Shown here: positions 1-5,375 of the stretch, piece after piece | Layout of the letters: every line of letters starts with the position of its first letter | How positions within the stretch are numbered: position 1 is the first letter of the stretch | Assembly (NCBI GenBank): GCA_019120675.1 | Contig: DWUQ01000179.1 | Location: 1-7,516 of the forward strand | Length of the DNA stretch: 7,516 nt | Reading direction: 5' to 3' | Origin: Candidatus Paenalcaligenes intestinipullorum | GTDB lineage: Bacteria; Pseudomonadota; Gammaproteobacteria; Burkholderiales; Burkholderiaceae_B | The notes under the pieces: generated by a model | Database searches by the model: none | Seen by the model: the letters and a program-made list of their open reading frames with translations, nothing else | What the model was told of the DNA's origin: nothing | Made by a program: the position numbers and the translations under genes

Positions 1-1475
1 TCTGTTTGCACCGTGTCCCCAACTTTCGGTAGAGCATCCAAGGTTTTCAGCATAAAGCTGGCGACAGAGTTGAAATTGCGATACAACGGTGAGCCTGAAG
101 GCAAGTCCAACGCTTGCGCCAATTGAAAAAGGTCTGTCGATCCCTCTACAAGCCATTCGTTTTCAGTCACCTGACGAATAGCGGGTAGCTCATCCTCGTC
201 AGGAAACTCGCCAACAATGGCTTCAAGGATATCAATAGGTGTGAGTAGACCTTCTAGAGTGCCGTACTCGTCCACCACCATAACAAATTGCCCTTTGGAT
301 TGTTGAAGCGTTTGAATCACCACTAAGGCATCGGTGTGCTCATGCACGATGATTGGTGTGCGTAGACCCTTCCAGCGGGCTAAGTCAGGGGTATCGGCTA
401 AGTCCGCTAATAAGTCCTTGGTTTTAATGACCCCAATAATTTGATCCAGTTCGCCATTGCATAAGGGCAAGAAACTATGGGGCGTCGTGCGCAGCAGTTG
501 GCGTATTTCTTCGCGATCTTGGGCGATATCCACCCAAGTGATTTCTGTACGTGGCGTCATTAAGGATTGTAAAGGACGTTGGCTAAGGTTTAACACCCCA
601 CTGACCATTTTACGCTCTTCTTCTTTGAAAGCAGGAGGTTCAAGCTCGGGATCGTCGTCTTCGTTGCTGGCTTCGTCGTTATCTTGAGCGTCTGAGCTTT
701 TGTTGTTGAGCAAGCGCATAACGGCATCTGCGGTGCGGTCACGCATCGGGATACGCGCTTCGCTACGCAACATATTGCGACGTCCCAGATGATTAAAGAA
801 CTCAATAAGCAAGGAAAAGCCCACTGCCGCGTATAAGTTGCTCTTGGGAACTTCGTAGCCAAAACCTTCAGCAATTAGAGCGATACCAATGATTAATAAA
901 ATGCTTAGACACAGCACCACCACCGTTGGGTGAGCGTTTACAAAACGCGTTAGTGGGCGGGAGGCCCAAATCATGAGCAAAATAGAAATCGTGACGGCTG
1001 CCATCATGACGGGTAAGTGCTCAACCATACCGACCGCTGTGATGACGGCATCCAGTGAGAAGACTGCATCGAGCACAACAATTTGCGCAATCACAACACC
1101 AAAACTGGTATAGGCCTTGGATTTTTCTTCGTGTTGTTGGGGCCCTTCTAGTCGTTCGTGCAGTTCGCTACTGGCTTTAAAAACCAAAAATATCCCCCCT
1201 ATGAGTAGGATTAGGTCTCGCCCTGAAAAGCCATGGGTGGATATGTAAAAAAGAGGGGTGGTGAGGGTGACCAGCCAAGAGATTAAGGTTAGCAGAATCA
1301 ACCGCATACCCAAAGCAAGCATCAACCCAATAACACGGGCTCTATCCCGTTGGTGAGGCGGTAGTTTTTCCGCCAGAATGGCAATAAAAATAAGGTTATC
1401 GATGCCTAGAACAATTTCTAGAACAATCAGTGTTAGCAGCCCAGCCCAGATGTTCGGGTCGACAAGCCATTCCAT
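1..1475 (-). CDS. yoaE: TerC family integral membrane protein with CBS pair and CorC/HlyC domain (YoaE/YegH-like), 3' end missing
   Basis: I translated this frame by hand; it is open from the ATG at 1475 to the left edge (491 codons, no stop seen). Residues about 8-240 form a multi-helix TerC membrane domain with the family's two acidic motifs, LGIDN (23-27, Asp26) and FSLDAV (139-144, Asp142). An acidic linker follows (about 260-290, with EDDD at 272-275). A CBS pair starts at MTPR (306-309) and includes VVDEYG and TPIDILEAIVGEFPDED. The start of a CorC/HlyC transporter-associated domain begins near residue 428. The N-terminus (MEWLVDP, IWAGLLTL) matches what I remember of E. coli YoaE and YegH, supporting this start although the ribosome site is weak. 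Those proteins are about 520 residues, so about 30 are missing here. TerC proteins are linked to metal-ion export and tellurite resistance, and CBS domains commonly bind adenosine nucleotides; the substrate here is unknown. The symbol reflects similarity, not proven orthology. Confidence 0.93.
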   Translation of the reverse strand, partial: MEWLVDPNIWAGLLTLIVLEIVLGIDNLIFIAILAEKLPPHQRDRARVIGLMLALGMRLILLTLISWLVTLTTPLFYISTHGFSGRDLILLIGGIFLVFKASSELHERLEGPQQHEEKSKAYTSFGVVIAQIVVLDAVFSLDAVITAVGMVEHLPVMMAAVTISILLMIWASRPLTRFVNAHPTVVVLCLSILLIIGIALIAEGFGYEVPKSNLYAAVGFSLLIEFFNHLGRRNMLRSEARIPMRDRTADAVMRLLNNKSSDAQDNDEASNEDDDPELEPPAFKEEERKMVSGVLNLSQRPLQSLMTPRTEITWVDIAQDREEIRQLLRTTPHSFLPLCNGELDQIIGVIKTKDLLADLADTPDLARWKGLRTPIIVHEHTDALVVIQTLQQSKGQFVMVVDEYGTLEGLLTPIDILEAIVGEFPDEDELPAIRQVTENEWLVEGSTDLFQLAQALDLPSGSPLYRNFNSVASFMLKTLDALPKVGDTVQT

Positions 1476-1506
1476 GCGCGTAGGTATCCGTGAAAAGTAA
1501 ACTTCT

Positions 1507-1512
1507 ATTATA
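1507..1512 (-). promoter_or_regulatory. Candidate -10 box (TATAAT) for the yoaE-like gene
   Basis: The minus strand reads a perfect TATAAT 31 bases before the ATG at 1475, which would give a short leader of about 25 bases. No recognisable -35 hexamer lies at 15-19 bases upstream; that stretch is occupied by the terminator stem and T-tract of the preceding gene. The position just after a terminator and just before a gene fits a real promoter, but the missing -35 and the AT-rich setting leave doubt. An activator-dependent promoter would also fit. Confidence 0.4.
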
Positions 1513-1515
1513 GGT

Positions 1516-1567
1516 AAAAAAACAGAAACCGCATCCCTCACATAAAGCGAAGTGGATACGGTTTCTG
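1516..1567 (-). terminator. Intrinsic terminator after the small exported-protein gene
   Basis: On the minus strand, arms at 1567-1554 and 1536-1523 pair over 14 bases with a single G-U wobble in the RNA, around a 17-base loop. Seven consecutive T residues (1522-1516) follow directly. On the plus strand the stem is followed by no T-run, so the terminator is directional and ends transcription coming from the gene at 1980-1615. It separates that gene, and any readthrough from the antiporter operon, from the yoaE-like gene. Confidence 0.85.
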
Positions 1568-1614
1568 AGTCAAGAGGCTGCAGAGCAGAAAGAGCGCTGC
1601 GCCGCTTTTGAAAA

Positions 1615-1980
1615 TTAGTATTGAGCTTGGTGTACAGTCACGCCTGGCTTCGCATGCTCTGGCGTCACTGTGGTGGGCTCAGGAGTGTAGGTTTCACCAG
1701 GGATGGTAATAGTGGTTTTGCGCAAGATGCCACCGCCACTTACGGATCCGTACACATCGGTTTGAGCCTCACCGCGCATTTGAGTGAGACAATCGGTACG
1801 CAGCTCGGCCGGTACGCGCTCACAACGATCGAGCAGATTGCGCTCTAGAGCAGTAGCGGTCTCGTCGATGGTTTCATTCATTACGCCAGTTTGCGCAAAT
1901 ACCGATGCACTCGCAAAGCCCAATGCCATCGTAAGTGCTAGGGAAACTTTTTTAGCGGTAGTTAAAGATTGAGCGACCAT
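1615..1980 (-). CDS. Small predicted exported protein of unknown function
   Basis: A 121-codon gene starting at ATG 1980, preceded by a good ribosome site (GAGGAG about 8 bases upstream), which supports the start. The N-terminus is a classical signal peptide: lysines at 10-11, a hydrophobic core about 12-26, and a likely signal peptidase I cut after SVFA (residue 29). No lipobox cysteine is present. The mature part of about 92 residues has two cysteines (Cys53 and Cys64, ten residues between), which could form a disulfide in the periplasm. A Gly-rich SVSGGGILR stretch (79-87) and a Thr/Pro-rich tail follow. From memory the Cys-X10-Cys plus GGGI pattern resembles conserved hypothetical proteins of Burkholderiales, but I cannot name a family or function. 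It is co-oriented with the antiporter operon, 144 bases downstream of mrpG, and has its own terminator, so it is probably transcribed mainly alone. Confidence 0.85.
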   Translation of the reverse strand: MVAQSLTTAKKVSLALTMALGFASASVFAQTGVMNETIDETATALERNLLDRCERVPAELRTDCLTQMRGEAQTDVYGSVSGGGILRKTTITIPGETYTPEPTTVTPEHAKPGVTVHQAQY

Positions 1981-2011
1981 AAATTGAACTCCTCATCGTT
2001 AAAAAATGTTG

Positions 2012-2034
2012 CGATAGCTAAATAGCCGATATCG
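2012..2034 (-). repeat. Imperfect inverted repeat in the leader of the exported-protein gene
   Basis: On the minus strand CGATA, a 3-base bulge (TCG) and GCTA pair with TAGC and TATCG around a 2-base loop. Six T residues follow about six bases later (2006-2001). The stem is AT-rich and bulged, so it would be at best a weak terminator for readthrough from mrpG. It could equally be an operator or a leader RNA structure. Confidence 0.35.
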
Positions 2035-2043
2035 TGTAGTTTG

Positions 2044-2072
2044 AGTATATACGTGCTTTTTCAATAAGGGAA
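2044..2072 (-). promoter_or_regulatory. Weak candidate promoter for the exported-protein gene
   Basis: The minus strand has TATACT at 2049-2044 (5 of 6 to the -10 consensus). At 17 bases spacing, positions 2072-2067 read TTCCCT, a poor -35. Transcription would start near 2037, giving a leader of about 57 bases that includes the inverted repeat. The poor -35 and the adjacent direct repeats would suit an activator-dependent promoter. This is weak evidence. Confidence 0.25.
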
Positions 2073-2098
2073 AACCAATTTGGGTTAAGTGAAACCAA
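2072..2098. repeat. AAACCAA direct repeats, two copies 20 bp apart
   Basis: The plus strand carries AAACCAA at 2072-2078 and again at 2092-2098, start to start 20 bp, about two helical turns. They lie just upstream of the candidate -10/-35 for the exported-protein gene. This is the usual geometry of a transcription-factor site, but two 7-mers in AT-rich DNA can also arise by chance. Confidence 0.3.
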
Positions 2099-2124
2099 GT
2101 GTAATGTAGAGTGAGTTTTTGAAA

Positions 2125-2538
2125 CTAAGGGTTGGCTTTTTCATTGTCTGAATTGGATTCGGATACAAGTACCGCTTGTTTTGTGGGCAAATCCATATGC
2201 CCCACCTCATCGGGTCCGTATTCAATGGTGCGCTGTTTACGCTCCCGCTTAATGCCCGCCCGCATGAGTAAAATAGCAGTGACTGGCGAGGTCAACACCA
2301 GTAATACGGTAATAATTAAGGGATGAACAATCGGTTTGCTGCGTAGATACGAGAATAAAAGCACCATCGCCAGCAGCATAAAAAACACCCCAAGCGTATT
2401 GCCTAAGGTGGGGGCATGAATACGGCTGTAAAAATGCTTTAGTCGTACTAAACCTAAGGCTCCCGTAACGCTAATGATGCCGCTTAGTACCAGAAGGACA
2501 CTAACAAGGATTGCCAGCCATAAAGGTAAGTCACTCAT
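2125..2538 (-). CDS. mrpG: Na+/H+ antiporter subunit MrpG (PhaG/MnhG family)
   Basis: Small membrane subunit of the Mrp complex, 137 residues. It has three predicted membrane helices (about 7-31, 48-65, 70-92) and the family signature around the first loop, GLVRLKHFYSRIHAPT (29-44), followed by TLGNTLG. A second conserved stretch, TSPVTAILLMRA (83-94), ends the third helix, and a charged cytoplasmic tail follows. The MnhG family is usually 100-140 residues, so this is full length. Its ATG overlaps the mrpF stop by four bases (ATGA), with a GAGG ten bases upstream inside mrpF, indicating translational coupling. It is the last gene of the operon; no strong terminator follows directly. The individual role of MrpG is not known, though all subunits are generally needed for antiport activity. 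Confidence 0.95.
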   Translation of the reverse strand: MSDLPLWLAILVSVLLVLSGIISVTGALGLVRLKHFYSRIHAPTLGNTLGVFFMLLAMVLLFSYLRSKPIVHPLIITVLLVLTSPVTAILLMRAGIKRERKQRTIEYGPDEVGHMDLPTKQAVLVSESNSDNEKANP

Positions 2539-2816
2539 GGTTCGATTACCTCACCGCGAAGTAGAAATTTAGCCATGGCTGCCGACCCAACAAAGCCAAA
2601 TAATCCAATCAGTAACGCCATATCAAAATAAAGACGCGAGTCAAAACGAATGCCCAACGCAAGCAGCGCCAGTAAGCCCATCGAGTACATGGTATCGAGG
2701 GCAAGCACACGGTCTGCCGCAGTGGGCCCAGTGGCTAAACGGTAACTGCTCAAAACTAAGCCGATGACAAAGCAGCTTAAAGCAAAAATGCTAGACCAAT
2801 AAATTAAAGGATGCAT
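2535..2816 (-). CDS. mrpF: Na+/H+ antiporter subunit MrpF (PhaF/MnhF family)
   Basis: Small hydrophobic subunit of 93 residues with three predicted membrane helices (about 6-28, 43-57, 64-85). The conserved segment after helix 1, GPTAADRVLALDTM (30-43), carries Asp35 and Asp41; acidic residues in this stretch are characteristic of the family. It starts at ATG 2816 with a clear GGAG eight bases upstream. This is the only gene in the visible operon that does not overlap the gene before it: 23 bases separate it from the mrpE stop. Its own stop overlaps the mrpG start. Length and motif agree with a complete, functional subunit of the inner-membrane antiporter. Confidence 0.95.
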   Translation of the reverse strand: MHPLIYWSSIFALSCFVIGLVLSSYRLATGPTAADRVLALDTMYSMGLLALLALGIRFDSRLYFDMALLIGLFGFVGSAAMAKFLLRGEVIEP

Positions 2817-2839
2817 GGGTCATACTCCATGAGTGCAAC

Positions 2840-3346
2840 TTATCGAGTGCGAGCGTTGGATTCAAAAATTTGGATGAGAGGCTGTTGGTAACGCAGCTGT
2901 ATGGTGTCGAGCCATTGCTGCTCGTCTTGTAGATCCAAGACATGCAGGGTGAGCACATTGGTTGACTCATCAAAGCCTGACCAAACGGTGCCTGGGGTAT
3001 AGGTAACAATACAAGCCAATGCCGCTAAGCCATGGGGATCTTGGATGGTAAGTGGGATATCTAAAAAACCGGGTTGCGCACCGGAGCGAGCGCCTTGCCA
3101 GACAATACGTCCTACATCAATATTGGATTTAACAATATCAATAAAGACATGCATCACCAAACGCAGCGCCACCAAAGGCTTGCCAAGTTGGGCTTGTACA
3201 GGTCGAAAAGGGCGTGCTGCCCAGCTTAGCCAAAGCGCCAGTACTGCACCCAGCAGCAAATTACCGGGCGAGGCCGAGCTATTTAAGAGCAACCATAATA
3301 CAAATAAAAACAAAGGCAGCGAAGCGAGCGTAAGATGATTTCTCAT
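2840..3346 (-). CDS. mrpE: Na+/H+ antiporter subunit MrpE (PhaE/MNHE family)
   Basis: A 168-residue subunit with a hydrophobic N-terminal half (helices about 8-23 and 26-44, a further helix near 57-72) and a soluble C-terminal half, the MNHE layout. Family hallmarks are IVKSNIDV (71-78) and IVTYTPGTVW (113-122), the latter beginning the C-terminal domain. The ATG at 3346 overlaps the mrpD stop by four bases (ATGA) and has GGAG seven bases upstream, so the start is well supported. In Bacillus systems MrpE is the subunit whose loss is best tolerated, although it supports full activity and assembly. The gene ends in TAA, 23 bases before mrpF. Confidence 0.95.
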   Translation of the reverse strand: MRNHLTLASLPLFLFVLWLLLNSSASPGNLLLGAVLALWLSWAARPFRPVQAQLGKPLVALRLVMHVFIDIVKSNIDVGRIVWQGARSGAQPGFLDIPLTIQDPHGLAALACIVTYTPGTVWSGFDESTNVLTLHVLDLQDEQQWLDTIQLRYQQPLIQIFESNARTR

Positions 3347-5028
3347 GGCTGTGCTCCAGAGTTACGGGTCGTAGGCGCCACATCCTCAACTTTGGGTACA
3401 GCGGTTTGGTTGACCGAGCGATCCGCGTTTTTCTGTAACACGGCATTAATATAGGCACCAGGCTGATCCAAATAGCGTGCGGTGTCTTCGAGATAACTCG
3501 TGATCGGCCCAGCCCGCACACTCAGCACCACACAAGCAAAAATTAAGCTTAATACAGGCAACGCTTCGATTAACCGTAAGCGCGGCACATTCAACGCGTC
3601 AAAGCTCCAAAATAAACGAATACCCGTGCGGGAAAACGCGACAATGCCTAAAAAGCCAGAGAGCAGCACGCACGCGGTAAACAGCCACGCATTAAAGGTG
3701 GCGTGGGTCGCGCTTGAGGCGTGCAACGCCGCAGAAAGGAGCGAAAACTTAGCGACAAAGCCAGACAAAGGCGGCAAGCCAATAATCAATAACGCGCAGG
3801 CGATAAAGCCCATGCCGAGAAAGACGATCGGACCTGGGATAGCTAAGCCGACCTCTTCGGAGTCGTGTACTTCCTGATCGTCATCGTCTAAGTCAAACGC
3901 TTCTTGGCTGGCTGCGAGGAAATCGGCTCCAAAGCTTTGTACCCGGCTGATCATTTCTAGCAGCATAAAAAAAGCGCCCAATGCAAAGACGGAGCTGAGC
4001 ATATAGTAAAGCGCCGAGCCCGTTAAGATGACGCCTGGCATGCCGAGTGCGGCCAATAATGTACCTGAAGACAGCACAATGCAATAACTGGCCATACGTT
4101 GAGTTTGGTGAGCAGCAAGCATACCCACGGCACCAAAAATTAGCGTGGCAATACCGGCTGGAAACATCCATGCCCCTCCAAAGGCAGCGGGTGCGCCGGT
4201 AGGCTCCAGCAACGAGCCAATACGGACTAAGGCATAAATGCCGACTTTAGTCATAATGGAAAACATGCCTGCTACCGGTGGTGCAGAGTTCGCATAACCA
4301 TCAATCAACCAATAGTTGAGGGGCCAAGCAGCAGCCTTAATGAGGAAAGCAATGCCTAATATAGCGGCGGCACTTTCAAAGAGTAGCCGGTCTGGACCTG
4401 CCAGAACGCCTGCTTTAATGGCCAAATGAGCCATATTTAAGGTGCCCGTTGTGCCGTAAATCATGGCTAAAGCAATCAACAGCAAAAAGGAAGCAATCAG
4501 GTTGACGGCAATATAATGCAGGCTCGCGTTGACACGGCTACGCCCGGAACCATGCAGCATTAAGCCATAAGAAGCAGCCAGTAACACCTCAAAGAACACA
4601 AACAGGTTAAATAAGTCGCCGGTTAAAAAGGCGCCATTTAAGCCCATGATGAGTAACTGAAATAAGGAATGGAAATGCACGCCCGCTCGATCCCATCGGG
4701 CGGTGCCATACACCCACGTGGCCGCGCCTAAAATGGCGGTTAGCAGCAACATAATGGCGGATAAACGATCCACCACCACGACAATACCAAAGGGGGCTGG
4801 CCAATCCCCTAATAAATATACCCCAACCCCATTTGGCCATGGCCCATCTAAACGGCCATCGGCAAAGCCCAACAGCACGTAGGCGACCACAATGAGCAGC
4901 GTGAAGGACAGACAAGCAATAGCCAGCTTGAAAATTCGATCCTTATCTCGAAACAACAGCATTAAAGCTGTCGCCATAAAAGGAATAATAATGGGCAGGA
5001 TCGGCAAATGCGTTTGCAGGTTTAACAT
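3343..5028 (-). CDS. mrpD: Na+/H+ antiporter subunit MrpD (PhaD), complex I NuoL/M/N-like
   Basis: A 561-residue proton-pumping subunit of the Proton_antipo_M family, related to NuoL, NuoM and NuoN of respiratory complex I. About 14 membrane helices are expected. Key ion-path residues are present: Glu147 in FVFFEVLLAA, Lys231 in FLIKAAAWPLNYW, Lys261 in MTKVGIYAL, and Lys427 in GLPPLSGFVAKFSLL. The length is at the upper end of the family because of an acidic insertion (about 378-392, with a DDDD run) between two late helices and a polar tail of about 45 residues. The ATG at 5028 overlaps the mrpC stop by one base (TGATG). An AGGA lies far upstream (about 12-14 bases), so coupling to mrpC translation is likely. 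Context and motifs distinguish it from a true Nuo subunit. Confidence 0.96.
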   Translation of the reverse strand: MLNLQTHLPILPIIIPFMATALMLLFRDKDRIFKLAIACLSFTLLIVVAYVLLGFADGRLDGPWPNGVGVYLLGDWPAPFGIVVVVDRLSAIMLLLTAILGAATWVYGTARWDRAGVHFHSLFQLLIMGLNGAFLTGDLFNLFVFFEVLLAASYGLMLHGSGRSRVNASLHYIAVNLIASFLLLIALAMIYGTTGTLNMAHLAIKAGVLAGPDRLLFESAAAILGIAFLIKAAAWPLNYWLIDGYANSAPPVAGMFSIMTKVGIYALVRIGSLLEPTGAPAAFGGAWMFPAGIATLIFGAVGMLAAHQTQRMASYCIVLSSGTLLAALGMPGVILTGSALYYMLSSVFALGAFFMLLEMISRVQSFGADFLAASQEAFDLDDDDQEVHDSEEVGLAIPGPIVFLGMGFIACALLIIGLPPLSGFVAKFSLLSAALHASSATHATFNAWLFTACVLLSGFLGIVAFSRTGIRLFWSFDALNVPRLRLIEALPVLSLIFACVVLSVRAGPITSYLEDTARYLDQPGAYINAVLQKNADRSVNQTAVPKVEDVAPTTRNSGAQP

Positions 5029-5375
5029 CAGTAGTCGCTTTCCTCGCGTCCATCCACATGGTCGGTACCGCTTAAGCCGCGATTGGCGAGCATGACCACC
5101 AAAAACAACGCCGTTGTAGCAAACCCAATCACAATGGCGGTTAAGACAAGGGCCTGTGGCAGAGGGTCGGTGTACAACGATGGGTCGGAACCCAACTCAG
5201 CTTGTATGACAGGCGGCGCATTTAATTTAATCCGTCCCATACCAAAAATGAATAAGTTCACGGCATACGACAACAAGGATAGGCCCATGATGACCTGAAA
5301 GGTACGAGGTCGTAACAACAGCCAAACACCTGAACCAGCGAGTACGCCAATGGCTAAAGCAAGGACAAATTCCAT
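5028..5375 (-). CDS. mrpC: Na+/H+ antiporter subunit MrpC (PhaC), NuoK-like
   Basis: A 115-residue subunit with three membrane helices (about 3-21, 26-45, 75-97), homologous to NuoK of complex I. The conserved stretch DPLPQALVLTAIVIG (70-84) at the start of helix 3 is diagnostic for MrpC. RPRTFQVIMGLSLLSYAVN (22-40) is also typical. The C-terminus is a charged tail. The ATG at 5375 shares one base with the mrpA stop (TAATG), and only a weak CGGA lies ten bases before it, so translation is probably coupled to mrpA. The length matches the family, so the gene is intact. Confidence 0.96.
   Translation of the reverse strand: MEFVLALAIGVLAGSGVWLLLRPRTFQVIMGLSLLSYAVNLFIFGMGRIKLNAPPVIQAELGSDPSLYTDPLPQALVLTAIVIGFATTALFLVVMLANRGLSGTDHVDGREESDY

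Larger units (their letters stand above)
1476..1614 (-). other. Intergenic region between exported-protein gene and yoaE-like gene
   Basis: This 139-base stretch has no coding signal. In minus-strand order it holds a small hairpin (arms 1600-1594 and 1586-1580, 6 of 7 pairs, 7-base loop, no T-run), the intrinsic terminator (1567-1516), the TATAAT box (1512-1507) and a leader with only a weak GGA at about 11 bases before the ATG. Confidence 0.7.
1981..2124 (-). other. Intergenic region between mrpG and exported-protein gene
   Basis: This 144-base AT-rich stretch has no gene. I find no strong intrinsic terminator for the antiporter operon. It contains two AAACCAA direct repeats, a weak candidate promoter, an imperfect inverted repeat at 2012-2034 followed by a T6 run (2006-2001), and the GAGGAG ribosome site for the next gene. 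Confidence 0.6.

Noticed and set aside
590..874. 94-codon minus-strand open frame starting MLKVLATKF
   Set aside because: It lies wholly inside the yoaE-like coding region in another frame; the main frame shows continuous TerC and CBS motifs, and this one shows no family signal.
1..1475. A tellurite-resistance (ter) operon
   Set aside because: Only the TerC membrane domain is present, fused to CBS and CorC/HlyC domains as in YoaE; no other ter genes occur nearby.
1621..1972. Plus-strand open frames opposite the exported-protein gene
   Set aside because: The minus-strand frame has a signal peptide, a ribosome site and a following terminator; the plus-strand frames have none of these.
2100..2130. 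Intrinsic terminator right after mrpG
   Set aside because: Only a 5-base AT-rich stem (AGTTT/AAACT) is present, with no following T-run, so it does not qualify.
2791..3009. 72-codon minus-strand open frame spanning the mrpE-mrpF junction
   Set aside because: It overlaps the conserved C-terminal domain of MrpE in another frame and lacks any family motif.
3500..3877. 125-codon plus-strand open frame inside mrpD
   Set aside because: It is antisense to well-conserved MrpD sequence, has a composition rich in Lys, Asn and Pro typical of a complementary-strand shadow, and has no ribosome site I trust.
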